DNA from: Acorus gramineus
Taxonomy: Eukaryota > Streptophyta > Magnoliopsida > Acorales > Acoraceae
DNA length: 64,000 bases
Assembly: GCA_030737835.1 (NCBI GenBank)
Contig: CM060853.1
Coordinates: 20,890,895-20,954,894 of the forward strand
Direction: 5' to 3'
In this document: positions 23,331-35,205 of the stretch, piece by piece
Layout: the number at the start of each line of letters is the position of its first letter
Numbering within the stretch: position 1 is the first letter of the stretch
Notes under the pieces: generated by a model
Database searches by the model: none
What the model saw: the letters and a program-made list of their open reading frames with translations, nothing else
What the model was told of the DNA's origin: nothing
Position numbers and translations under genes: made by a program

Positions 23331-24484
23331 AGCACATTGTTTGGTGAATGATAATAGCAGTAATATCAAATATGAAATGACAAGTTCTTTTCAATGTCTC
23401 AAAAAAAAACCTCAGGTTCAAATCAGTCTAAAAGTTTTTTTTATTATTGATATTAGTAATTTAGGAGGTGTTAATCAGTCTATATATGTCATCCTTGTAT
23501 GTGTAGTTTATATATGCAATCAAGTCCTCCTTTGATGGAAGAAAAAATATTATGAACTTTTATACTATATATGAATTGTAAGTGTTCTGTGCTTTCTATT
23601 TAGATGCATCATTTGAATGTTGTTTGTTTTTTTTTTTTAAATGCATGAGTTCAATTCAATAGTAGTTTAGATCTTGGAAGGCTGATTGAACTTTTGGTTA
23701 GAGCTGACCACCCTTTCCTTTTGAGAGTCATCTAGACATTACTCAAATAACACCAAGATGACATTAACATTATGTAGTAATGTTGATTAGTAATACAAGT
23801 GGTCTGTTTAGTAATGCAAGCCTTCTAGTTTCATATCACGCTGCCCACTCTTTCTGCTAAAGCTTGATGTCACTTTTCCTCCTAAATGAACTCCTTGTTC
23901 TAAATTTCTAAGTGTGCATGTTTTCCTGCTTTGACTCTGTTCCACACTCCTGCCCAACCCATGCTTCATGCATTTAAGATATTCTGTAAATTATACTGAT
24001 GTTATTTTCATGTGTATTGATAAGTCAATTGAAATAAACAAATGTATGACATAAAATAATAATATGTCCACAAAAGGGTCGCAGTGTATATCTGGTTTGA
24101 TTTGGCATCTACTATATTTAGATAAATATATTGAAAGCAAAACTTTTCTTACTGAGCAGAACTCCCAGTTGCTCATCTATTCTGTTTGTTACAAGAATTT
24201 TATTTTACATTATGAAATACTTCCAAAAACATGAGAAAGTCAGTTCATGCAACGTATGCCATGGGATAGGAGAGTAGGGATAAAAGAAGAATAAGAAGAC
24301 GAAGAAAGCGACGAAACAATCAAACGACACGGTGATTGAGGACTTCGAAATCTCGGACAAATTTTTACCACCACAATGTCACTTGTGTACAGCTAACGGG
24401 ACATTTGGACTTGAACCAACAAAGGTCAAAGTCTTCTAAAAGAGTGGATGCCGCTAGCTGTCTCTCGCTCGTACTTTTTTTTAT
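23331..24484. other. Intergenic DNA, no gene
   Basis: AT-rich sequence without recognisable domains, RNA genes or inverted repeats. Confidence 0.5.
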
Positions 24485-25875
24485 TCTGGTGAGATGTAGT
24501 AGATGAGACTTTGTCCACTCCATGACTTCGTCTTTTTTATTCACCTCGTCAACGGGTCACTTTTTCTCTATTATTTTAAATTATTCACACACACCCTTTT
24601 CAATCTCCTAGCCTCTAGGTGAATGAGACCTTTTTAATAAATATAAAATGTTTTTATTTTTTAAAAATAGTCTTTTCTTACTAAAATAACATGACGTAAG
24701 TCGTGGACTGTATGATAAAACCAATGCCAAAGCCAGTCCCAATAATGACGATAGGTCCCTCACAGGGACTAAAAAGTAAATTAAATAATTTATGGATAGG
24801 TCCCTCTCAGGGACTAAAAAGGAACTATCATTTAAATATGGGGACTAAAATCTAAATACGAAGAAGGGAGGGATCGATCACTAAATATGATGGTTTGTGG
24901 GGACTTAAAACTAAAAATCCCTTTTATTAAATATAAAATGTTTTTATTTTTTAAAAATAGTCTTTTCTTACTAAAATAACATGACGTAAGTCGTGGACTG
25001 TATGATAAAACCAATGCCAAAGCCAGTCCCAATAATGACGATATCAATCGATTCTAGGCGAGACCTTGACGTTAATAATTAATCTTCTGTCTCCAAATCT
25101 TTTAAGGAAAGTTGAGAGTAGTTGTCATTGATTGTGATTGGTGATGGGGATCGAATTCAAAAATATGTGATTGTGATTGGTGATGAGGAATGGAATTCAA
25201 ACATTTGTGATACATAAATGAACAGCAATATTGGCGTGCATGATCATCGGAAACTTCTATTTTCAATAGCTGAGATAATAATCACTTATAATGTTTAAAT
25301 GTAAGTAACTGATCTGACTTAATCACTGAGTTAACTCGGGAAGAAAATAGTTTAGTAAATTAATATTATTTACAATTATAAAATATAAAATAATAAGAGA
25401 ACAAAACGATGAAATAAAAAAAAATTATTTAAAGAGCATAATGTTTTACACCGATGATAATATATAAGTTGTCAAATATAATATTATTAATTAAAATATA
25501 TACATATGTCACGACGGGAAAGGAACATCAAAAAATATATATATATTCTTCAAATTTAATTTATATATGAATCGAGATTAAATAAATATATAATAAATCA
25601 TAAACATACCAAATAGAATTTTTAATATCTTATTCCATTTCATATTAATTCAACACAAACTAAATAAAATCAGTCATATCCAACTGTAAATAAATAAAAA
25701 CATATATAGAAGGGCAAAATGTTATAATCAATCAAATCGCTTAATTGGAAATTGATTATTGAGTGATGTTAATTAAGTGGATCGAATAAGTTATTTTCGC
25801 TCCATATTATTCGAGTTTAATCGGCGATGTATCCTAGTGAAAATCTATCAATTTAACTCATTGGATCCACTAATG
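24485..25875 (-). repeat. Orphan WAKL 5' flank without a gene
   Basis: From 24485 the sequence follows the WAKL1 and WAKL5 upstream regions: the CTCCATGACTTCGTC segment, a TTGAC core at 24548-24552, ATTCACACACACCC, GTGAATGAGACC, CCAATGCCAAAGCCAGTCCC and GGCGAGACCTTGAC. Its distal part, 25270-25875, matches 60565-61140 beyond WAKL5. Homology ends just before the TATA-like element, and no WAKL exon follows to the left. It is the promoter side of a lost copy. Confidence 0.75.
24638..25043. repeat. 116-bp perfect direct repeat around a 174-bp insert
   Basis: Positions 24638-24753 and 24928-25043 are identical, offset by exactly 290 bp. The spacer contains two copies of TAGGTCCCTC(A/T)CAGGGACTA-like sequence. 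The unit is part of the orphan WAKL flank. It could result from a local duplication linked to insertion of the spacer. Confidence 0.85.
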
Positions 25876-26448
25876 CACAATCTCAAAGAAAAAATGAAGG
25901 AAAGTGAAGAGATTTTTTATGTAGGACAGATTATGCAGATGGAAGCATCAAAAGAGCTCCACCAGATAAATTACAAGTCAATGGTCACAATCTCGGAATC
26001 GCACGAAATTTTACATGGTGAAATATATAGATGAGATATTCTGGATTAGTTGTTATATAACTAATAATTCTTATTTTTTAAAAATTCATTTATTTAAGCC
26101 TTTAAATTAGAGATTTTATTATTTTTAGTAAGTTTTAGATTTGTGATATCTCAATCATAACAGATCGGAATTGATTTCTATCAATTCCTATGATCATTGA
26201 GGATCTTCATAGAATCAGAAAAATTAGTTTTCAAATTTTACTATTTTTAGTAATTTTTTAATTTTATGTTATTAGTATAAATAGCAGACTTGTAATCTAG
26301 GGTTGACAGTTTTTTATCAATAATATTTTAAATTTCCTGTATTTTGGGGCTTTCTTCCTTGTGGATTCAAGGATTCCTTGTGGATTCAAGGAGCTTATGA
26401 GATCTCAACGCTGGTTGGATCTTTTTATCAGTTTCACACTGCGTTAGG
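25876..26448 (+). mobile_element. Probable 5' LTR of a Ty3/gypsy element
   Basis: The region ends directly before a primer-binding-site-like sequence and has a TATAAATAG box at about 26276 followed by a plausible transcript start. An 18-bp tandem duplication (CCTTGTGGATTCAAGGA-like) lies at about 26358-26393. The 5' edge cannot be fixed because no second LTR was found. Confidence 0.5.
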
Positions 26449-26460
26449 TGGTATTAGAGC
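26449..26460 (+). other. Primer binding site, initiator tRNA-Met type
   Basis: TGGTATTAGAGC differs at one base from TGGTATCAGAGC, the usual site complementary to plant initiator tRNA-Met. It sits between the LTR-like segment and the gag frame. Confidence 0.7.
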
Positions 26461-26479
26461 GAGGATTTGCCTGGCTTCG

Positions 26480-27766
26480 ATGGTAAATAACAAAGTGAGA
26501 GACAACCAACCTATTCATAGTGTTCGTGGGTTGGAGGATCTGCGGAAAGTGTTCGAGGAAAACCGTGATCAGATGCGAGAGATCCGCGAGATGATTGTTG
26601 GCCTGAACCTCAACGCCAACAACAGGCATCCTAAAGGTGATAGGAGACGCGCTGAGGGATTTGTCCAATGCCAACCTATTGTACCGAACGTGATTCGACG
26701 TCCTCTTCATTATCAAATTGATGATGAGAAAGATTCGGATGATGAAGATAATGGACTTCATGGATATCAGTCGAGGAGGAGGCATATGAAATACAATTAT
26801 TACCGATTGAATGTGGATATTCCTTATTTCAATGATAATATACAGATTGAGAATTTCATTGATTGGATCTCAGAGGTGGAGAGATTCTTTGAGATGATGG
26901 AGGTTCCAGAGGAGAAGATGGTCAAATTGGTGGCCTTTCGATTAAAAAGTGGTGCCGCTGCTTGGTGGGACCAACTTCAGAGAACCCGACAACAACGAAG
27001 AAGAGCACTTGTTCATACATGGAGAATGATGAAACCACTTCTCATGGATCAATTTCTTCCATGAAATTATGTAGGACATTTTCCCCAATTGTATCGAAAT
27101 TGTTGTCAAATTGTAAGGGTGGAATCACGACTGGAGATATCAAAGGCGCAAGATGCGACAAGAACAAGTCCTGCAAAAGATGGGGATGATTCGAGGGACT
27201 CTTATGATCTACCATCATCAAAGAAGTATGGAGGTTCCAATGAACCAGAACTCTTCTCAAATCAAAATCAACAAGAGAGCGAAGTTTTAGCTGAACAAGA
27301 AGTTGATGATATATATGATGGCGCAGAGTTCGCAGAAGAAGAAGTAGAGCGGGTCAACTTCATCGTTGAACCAGAGATCGATGAGGACATGAGCAATAAA
27401 GAAGCAGAGGATGTTGTTTTCTCTGGTGATTTTGAAGATGTCATTGGAGGATAACAAGATGAGTTATTTTCACAGTCCATAGCAGTGACCCCCAAGATGG
27501 AAGAACCCATACAGAAGCTCGTGTTGCAAAATATATGCACCATGAACAAAAGTGTTTTGGATGCCATCATCAACATTGATAACGATGAAGACTTTGTGGC
27601 TACTATTGTGGTGAAGAAATTTGGGCTACAAATCGAGGGGCATTCAATTTTCTACATGATCGATTTTATTGAAAAGAAATTTGAAGTCAAGAAAACATCT
27701 CTTCTCTTACCAAAATTGAAATACAACATCTTTCTCATTTTCTTACATAATTTTTTTTATAAATAA
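26480..27766 (+). pseudogene. Ty3/gypsy gag-protease remnant
   Basis: The first frame (to 27064) has a charged N-terminus and ends in the retrotransposon gag core [20 protein letters not shown]. Around 27065-27100 the frame shifts: the next gag phrase, of the LYxNCRQ type, appears as LYRNCCQ in another frame. An acidic linker follows at 27200-27450. A degenerate aspartic-protease region at 27485-27720 has the active-site DSG replaced by NID. No zinc knuckle, reverse transcriptase, integrase or 3' LTR is present. It is a truncated, dead 5' half of a retrotransposon. Confidence 0.8.
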
Positions 27767-27854
27767 ATTTTAGCAATATTTAATCGAATTATATCAATAT
27801 CAATGTAAATATACAAATGTGAATTAATGATATATATCTTAAAATTTATCATAT

Positions 27855-29041
27855 ACTGTGTTTTCAATCAGGTATAACTAAACAGAATATTTATAGAATA
27901 TTCATCATCTGTAATAGAAGTTTAACTTAGATGTTTTAAAATGATTTTATAGACTTTAAAAAACTAAGGAGTTTGCATGGATTATTAGATAGTAAAAAAT
28001 TAAATGATATTAAAAACAATTTTATACTGTAAAAATTGCGCATGGACTGTGTCCGGACGCTTGTAACACACTGTCACCATTCAGTCATTCACCAATGCGT
28101 ACTTGATAGATGTATATAGTTTCGTTAGATTATGATTTAAATATGATATAAACATATGAACAATGTTTCATGCAACTTTTTTTCAAATTCAATTTCGGTC
28201 AATCCAGTGTTTTAAATTTTTTAAAAATAATATATGTCATTTAATGAATTACATACTTTTATAAAAAATATATATATATATACATTTAGAGCTAGTTTGA
28301 CAAAAAATTAAAATTTTAAAAATAAATTGTCTTCATTTTAGTAAACAAAAAGTATATCAATTTTATTCATATTCATATTTGTTAAAATTAGGACAAAAAA
28401 TAGATATAAATGTTAACTCAGCTTTTACATGCATGGAACAAAATAATTTTATTTTTATTTCAAAATTGAAACAAATATCTGCAGTTTATTCTAATTATTT
28501 TTTATATCAAACGAGGATAAACTATCTTTCCACTCACTTATCCGTGTAACTATGCATGTTTGCATTTTTATAAAAAATGTGATTTTTTTATAAAATATAT
28601 ATTTTATTAATGTGAATACATGTTCATTGATTATTTATCACCGCTTATGAGACTTAGAAAGAAAGTTACAGTCCGAATGCATGCAAAAGCATGAGTAATT
28701 AGGAGTGCTGATGTTACCATCTCAAACCACCCACTGCACACCCACACGGCCACAATTAGAAGAAAAACAGAACTTCAAATCCCTCCTCCTGTTACAAGCC
28801 CCATAAATATACTAAAAAAAAAGTTCACCCGCACCAATTTACCAAGAAAAAAAAAAAAAAAAATCTTTCCTTGTTTAATGGGGTTTCCTTATTTCATTCG
28901 ACAACAACATACGTAGATAACATAATCACAGACCAACAGATTTAAACATAAACACAAAAACAGAAACGTACAATACAAAACGATACACCGAAACAACTAA
29001 AATTCATGCAATTTGTTTTCATATTCTCATCGTAGGAATGC
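27855..29041 (-). repeat. WAKL4 3' flank, copied at WAKL5
   Basis: This stretch is nearly the same as 52964-54224 next to WAKL5, including GGACTGTGTCCGGACGCTTG and the last 200 bp before the stop codons. It holds the 3' UTR but no other gene. An (AT)n tract that is short here is about 42 bp long in the WAKL5 copy. Confidence 0.9.
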
Positions 29042-31173
29042 TCAGCGCCCTGCATCTATAGATAACACAGCACGTTTTTCTAAACTATAAAAGTTGGTGC
29101 TATCACCAGCCCGATTGTCTGAAGATTGCCCGAGTAGGCTCTCCACCTCTTCTGGATTATTTGGAACCCACGGATGTATTTCAACCATTGCCAATCCTTC
29201 AAGTTCCATTGCAACCTCCTTCATTGTGGGTCTATATTCTCCTATGATGCTCAGGCATCGTGTTGTGAGCTTACAAACTTTGGTGATCAAATCCATCCTT
29301 CCATCGTTCACTATATGAGGATCTAATAAATCCATAATTCGGCTCTCTTTCATGGAGGTCACAAAAATATTGGCTAAACTTCTATCCTTGACATTTCCTT
29401 CGATAGAAGAAACCGCCTTCCTCCTTGTCAGGAGTTCCGCGAGAACAACCCCAAAGCTATAAACATCGCTTTTGTCTGTCAATTGTCCTGTTTGCAGGCA
29501 CTCTGAGTCCAGATAACCCCATGTGCCTTGCATAAATGTAGCGAATTGATCTTTGTCTAGAGGAGTCAGCTTTGAAGCCCCAAAGTCAGAAACCTTAGCC
29601 ATATGGTTTTCATCCAAGAGAATGTTGGAGGACTTGATATCTCCATGGAGGATGGGAGGGGAAGCCGCGGAGTGCAAATAGGCTATTGCAGATGCAGTTT
29701 CTGCGGCAATCCTCAACAAGTCCTTAAAGCGCAACTGTTTTCCACCATGTATAAAGTGGAATAAGGTCCCATTGGAGATGAACTCGTAAACCAACATGGG
29801 AACTTCAACCTCTACGCAACAACCCAAAAGCTTAACAATATTTCTATGGTTGATTTGAGAAAGAATGATCATTTCATTTGCAAATTGTGCGTTTTGCATC
29901 TCATTGACTACCATGGACTTCTTCACGGCGACCACTTGATTGTTTGGTAAAACTCCTCTAAAAACAATGCCCTGTCCTCCCCGACCGAGGATGTTGTCCT
30001 TATGGAATTTGTTGGTTGCCCTCTCTAGATCTTCTTCACTAAACATCTTGAAGGAAATACTAGGATTCGAAGAAATGAGTTGCTGAAGATGGAAACCCCC
30101 ATTTTGTTGAAAGAATTTCTCTTTGAGATTATTGAGCCTTCTTGTTTGGAGTCCCAAATAAATCCACGAACCGATGAGAATCAAAATGAAAGGGATACCT
30201 ATTCCTGCATGTCCAATCAATATGTTGCTTAATTGTTTGTGCAGTGGTAAATCCAGAAATGGCAAGTTCAGATGTCTAAAATATTACATTAAATTGAATA
30301 AAGTTTCTAATTAGTAATGGGATTAGATTCAACATATTGGGTATTAATACGTTGAGATATATACAGATGCATATTATCCGTTGTGTTGTTCTCTGACCAC
30401 ATCAATTCATATCTTGCTCTACAAAACAAATAGATGGCATCCTTGCAACTTCAAAGACTACAATATCCAACTTTGTCTAAATTTCTCTAGACGCATATCT
30501 CGTGGTCGTATGTCTCACCTCTAGAATCAGGGGTGTAGATATGACAATTATTTAAAGGTAGGAGGAATAGCCACCAAATTATGTATTAACAGAAAACTGT
30601 AGGAGGCGGATACAAGAGCATGACTTTTTTTCTGAGTGTTCATATCTTGACAAAGAAAAAACTTAGGATGTTAAAAAAATTTTGAGGATGAATTGTTATA
30701 TTTTTTTTTATGAGCGCTAATACACAGTTCGTTTTGTAGCTCAGATTGCAATCTCATACTCTATAACAACGCAGTATATACTGCGTTATCATAGTATATA
30801 TTTTTATAATTATACTGCGTTATTCCACACATTATGATAGCATTCTATACACTATTATAACGCCTCATATACTGTGTAATCATAGAGTATTTGGTTATAA
30901 ACAACATAATAGATTGAGTGGTTCAGCACTCAAAAAAATACCAAATATACAAGTGGACATACGAGAAAGTAAGACTTACCAAGCGCCACCGGCACTACAG
31001 GAAATGAGTCTTTGCATTCATACTTCTTCGGATCACTACTAAGCTTTCCTTTGGGACACTCGCACCTATAGGTTCCTGGTGTGTTTATGCAAATCCCATT
31101 GCAAGGGTAAGAACGGTTGTCCGTGCATTCATCAATATCTGTCATGAAAATAACTATTAATTAGTTATACAAG

Positions 31174-31221
<48 letters not shown>

Positions 31222-32087
31222 CCGCTGCATCCTCCATGTTCTTCATCAAGATAAGGGTTTCCCCGATAACCTGCTTGGCAATTGCAAAGGTAGCCAGGGA
31301 CATTAGTGGAGTCATAGCAGTAACTGTTCTGCCTACAAGCATAATCAGATGCATTTTGAGCCTCTTTGCATGCCTGGTTCCCAATCACCCAGTCTAGCAC
31401 CAGTGGAGCGATTTGGTTGCTTTTCCCATAGAACTCGTTGGAGAGATCAGAAAGGCCACTGAAATTGAACCAGTTCTGATCAGCGAGGAAGGCGTAGCCG
31501 CACGGGTTGAAATCATGGACTTTTGTGTGGTTGTTGAAGCTACGAAGTTGGAGACGTATGTTCTTGACCCCCTTGGGAATGGACGTCTGGCAGCACCCGA
31601 TCCCACTGCATGACCCGTTCGTGACCAAGCTGGAGTTGCTACAGACAGCGGTACAACCGGTTGTGAAGTCGTCGTTCCCAAGGTAGGCCTTGGTGTCACA
31701 GCCCAGCACGGTGAACTTGTTCTCGATGTCGGAGAAGGTGTAGGGAGACTCTGTTCCTAGATTCATGTAGGGCGAGTTGTGGGTCGACCAGTTACCATTC
31801 TCTTCGTAGCAGTCGAGAGCCACGAATTGAGTGACTTTCATCTTCCCCTTGAGGAGAGTTATATCTGTTATGTTGACGTTGCCGCCAGTGATGTATGGAA
31901 ACAATATTCCTTCCTCAGTTTTGTTGCAACCGATGCTGAAGCTCTTATCTTTGTAGCAGTTCTCTCCGATGCCGAATGGGTAAGAGATGCTAACGTTGCC
32001 ACATTTATCTTGACAACCGGGCAACGCTTGGGATGCCACCGGAGTTGGGCGTAGTAGCTGAAGCAACAACACTCCCAAGAAGATCAT
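29042..32087 (-). CDS. WAKL4: WAK-like receptor kinase, intact, 728 aa
   Basis: Exons are 32087-31223, 31138-30980 and 30204-29042 (2187 nt, 729 codons with stop). The signal peptide is residues 1-19 ([12 protein letters not shown] start). The GUB_WAK-type domain begins near Cys25, with [13 protein letters not shown] at 29-41, and continues to [13 protein letters not shown] first EGF ends exon 1. A calcium-binding EGF (DIDEC, then [12 protein letters not shown]) fills exon 2. The membrane helix is about 344-361. The kinase has GRGGQG near 415, Lys436, HGD at 528-530 and DFG at 548-550. HGD marks a non-RD kinase, a class common among immune receptors. The APE-equivalent reads DSE. Known family role: plasma-membrane sensing of pectin or oligogalacturonides and signalling to the cytosol. 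An upstream in-frame ATG (32306) lies before the promoter-like segment and is rejected. Confidence 0.92.
31178..31219. repeat. (GA)n microsatellite at WAKL4 intron 1 donor
   Basis: About 42 bp of GA repeat begins two bases past the donor GT (31222-31221). On the transcript it is a CU-rich tract directly downstream of the 5' splice site. Confidence 0.95.
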
Positions 32088-32165
32088 GGTATAATAAAGG
32101 TTTTGTTGTATTTTTTTGGGTGAGAAAATGTTGATGCTGTTTAGGATGGAGAGATGCAGTGCCCC

Positions 32166-32175
32166 CTTTCGAAAG
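32166..32175 (-). promoter_or_regulatory. WAKL4 altered TATA-like element
   Basis: The position conserved as TTTAAAAGG in the other copies reads CTTTCGAAAG here, about 80 bp before the start. The change should weaken TATA-box function. Inference only. Confidence 0.4.
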
Positions 32176-32459
32176 TAGTTGTTAGGGACATGATAATAGA
32201 GGTACTCTGGGATCGAGTAATTGGAAAGTTTCCGTGACTGAGAAAGAGAGGAGACTCGATGACTTGGTCGAATATTCAATACAACTCTTTTTTTAATTTT
32301 TTCCAAGCCGCCAATAATGGAAACATTTGGTTTTTAGCAAAAGATTTACATACACATGCATGCACTTTGAATCTTCCGGGAGAGACGGAGAGTGGGATAT
32401 AAAAAAAGAGTAAATCTTTTACATATACCCAAATCAATTGAAAAAAACAATAGCGCTGA

Positions 32460-32725
32460 TATACGCAATCCTTTTTACAGTCTGTTTTACAACCTCATAC
32501 GTTATGATAACATAATATATAATGCACTATCATAGTGTATGGGTTCTATTATAGTATATGACTCAATTTTTTTTTCATTTTTTTATTATTAAAAACAATA
32601 CATTAATGTATCTCAATATATATTTTATTTCATATTACAGTATGCATTTCAAAAGATAAATATATGATTTTTTAAAAAAAAAACATGATGGAATGTAATT
32701 GAGGCTGCAATAGGGGCTGTGTGTA
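32460..32725. mobile_element. MITE copy B1 (~266 bp)
   Basis: It begins TATACGCAATCCTTTTTACA and ends GGCTGTGTGTA; the ends are imperfect inverted repeats (TACAC(G/A)CA type). A second copy lies at 33571-33833. No coding capacity. Confidence 0.7.
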
Positions 32726-33572
32726 GGCCTGTCAACGGGTCGGGTTCAGGTCGGGTCGGGGTGGACCCGGACCCGACCCGTGACAGGACCCGGCGGGTAC
32801 GGGTCCAACCTAGGACCCGGCGGGTCCGGGGAAATGTGGACCCGAACCCGGACCCGTCGGGCCCGGGTCGGGTCCGGGTCCGACCCGACCCGCATGGTTG
32901 GTTAAAAAAAAAAAACAGAGAGAGAGAGAGAAGAGCTCATGTATTTGTTTGTCTTATCATTCTATTTGAAATTTTTTGTAATAAAACATTATTGTTAATG
33001 AGACTATGTTTGAATATAATTATATACAATTCAAAAGAAGTAAATGAATTATTAAGCAATATCCAAAACAATAATCACTAACATAAAAAACATATTAACC
33101 TAAATGATAAACATAACTAATCGTCTAAACAACATTCAAAACAATATTAACCTAAACAACATTCAAAACAATAAACACTAACATATTAACCTAAATAATA
33201 AACATAAATCATGCAACAAACTAATTAATCATACAAATTCAAAAGCTAATAAGTTAATTGTCCAAAACAAACCGATTTATAGGCTTGTTATGATTATGAT
33301 TTATGAACTTGTAGATACAAAAATAAGTTAAGTAAGAAATAAAATTATGTATCAACTAATACTAATGGTCTTGTAATATATAAACATATTTTAATAAAAC
33401 AATCGGGTCTCGGGTCCAACGGGTCGGGGCGGGGCGGGGTGGACCCGGACCCGACCCGTTTGTTTGTTCGGGTCCACTGGGTCGGGTCCAACTCGGGTCG
33501 GGTCCAAATCGGGTCGGGTATATTACACGTGTAATCGGGTCCAGGTCGGGTCCCGATCCGTTGACAGGTTTA
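32724..33572. mobile_element. hAT-like element with GGGTCGGGTCC-rich ends
   Basis: Ends are TAGGCCTGTCAACGGGTCGG on the left and the near complement CCGTTGACAGGTTTA on the right. GC-rich repeats of GGGTCGGGTCC lie inside both ends around an AT-rich core. This terminus type is widespread in flowering plants and I assign it to hAT by resemblance. No 8-bp target duplication is visible. The open frames in the GC-rich arms are a product of the repeats. Confidence 0.7.
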
Positions 33573-33833
33573 CACGCAATCCTTTTTACAGCCCGTTTTA
33601 CAATCTCATACGCTATGATAACATAGTATATAATGCACTATCATAGTGTATGGGTCCTATTATAGTATATGACTCAATTTTTTTTTTTTTTTATTATTAA
33701 AAAAAAATATACTAATGTATCTCAATATATACTTTATTTCATATAACAGTATGCATTTCAAAATATAAATATATGATTAAAAAAAAAACATGATAGAATA
33801 TAATTGAGGCTGCAACAGGGACTTAGTATATTT
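33571..33833. mobile_element. MITE copy B2 (~263 bp)
   Basis: It starts TACACGCAATCCTTTTTACA and matches copy B1 over nearly its full length. It directly follows the GC-rich hAT-like element. Confidence 0.7.
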
Positions 33834-34448
33834 TTCTAAAAAAACAATGCTTCAGATTAACTAATGCTTTGAAAACCTTCCATTCAATGATTCAAGCCTT
33901 CCCATAATCCCGGTCCAAAAAAATCAAGTGGGACCCATCGACACAATAAAGTAAAATACCCTAACAATAAATTAATATCCCCAATACCCTATTGTGTACC
34001 TTCGTCAGCGGAAATCACACGCTGAAAGGCTCTCCAACCCTCTGTCCCTCGTGAATTCTTGTATGTTTAATTTTTCTTCTTGCTTTTTTAATGAAGCATA
34101 TTTTCAATACATAGTTTTAATTTTATTTATTTTTTTGTATTTGATATGTGTTTATTTTTTATTGGTGGATTTAATTATTTTTATTGATTAGATTAAGAGA
34201 TTTGAAAGTATTAAGTTCATTTTCAATTCTTCAAATTTTTGTATGAGTAATATTTATTTATTTATTTTCAACCCTAATTTTAGTCATGTATGCGTTGATA
34301 GAAAATCACATGAGCATACACTCACGTTAACGATGTATATATTTTACTAAAATATTTTTATTGGGATTCATTTATTTGTTTTATTTGGACAGAGTTATTT
34401 TTTATTTTGTTGATTTTTAATTAAACTTTCATGTCAATAATGAACAAG
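33834..34448. other. AT-rich intergenic DNA, no gene
   Basis: Nothing recognised. It may include the 5' part of the hAT remnant that follows, but no terminus was found. Confidence 0.45.
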
Positions 34449-35205
34449 TTAAAACAATTGACTTATTCTTGAAAGGAAATTGCTCCAACCCGAAAGCCCA
34501 TTCGCTTCCTTCTTCTGATATTAATTCATCTTCAGTTATTGAAAGTTCTTCACCTAAACGTTCGAGAACTGAAGATGTAATTGATGCTCCACTTCCAATT
34601 ATAGAACATGATCTAGGATTGCGTTATCAAATTTTTTGGAAATATCCAGTAAATCAACAAGAAGAAATTTGTCGAGCGTATCTTAAGGCCGGATCCTATT
34701 AACATAAGCTTTTATACTATCCAACATCAGGTGATCATAAGCGCAAGTTTCGGTATTTTTTATTTGAAAAATTCTCTTTATGGTTAGAGTATTCTCCTAT
34801 GAAGGATGTAGCATTTTGCTTATCATGTTTTATTTTTAATAAGCCACCTAATAGACGTTTGGGATGAATTTCTTGCAAATTTTTTTATTTTATATATTGA
34901 AAATGAAATAGCTAAAAAGTTTGACAATGATATGATTGTAAATGAATTTTATGTAGTAAAAAATCATCAAGCGCAATTAAAGTAGAAGATATGTAATATT
35001 TTGTTTATTTTTGCGACTATTATAAAGAATATCAATGAAATTTTTTACTTATTAATGAATAAATTGAAATTTTGATATTTTTGTCTTAAATTATTATTTT
35101 TATATTTATATTTTGTTATAATTTTTTTTCTCAAGTATATTGTTTGGTCCCCGCTCCTCTTTTTTCTAATTCTGGCTCCGCCCCTACCCCTAAAGTTTTT
35201 GAAGC
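34449..35205 (+). pseudogene. hAT transposase remnant (TTF zinc-finger type)
   Basis: The frame 34469-34702 has a Ser-rich start and then DLGLRYQIFWKYPVNQQEE, like the start of plant TTF-type hAT transposases. Past a stop the same protein continues as KFSLWLEYSPMKDVAFCLSC (34770-34840). It then jumps, near 34890, to a C-terminal phrase like YIENEIAKKFDNDMIV. The catalytic core (DUF4371 and dimerisation region) is deleted. The sequence TAATTCTGGCTCCGCCCCTA at about 35166-35186 is the complement of a CAGGGGCGGAGCCAG-like hAT end. Dead element. Confidence 0.7.

Noticed and set aside
32719-33081. Arg/Pro/Gly-rich frame of 120 codons
   Set aside because: It is the translation of the GGGTCGGGTCC repeats at the end of a hAT-like element.
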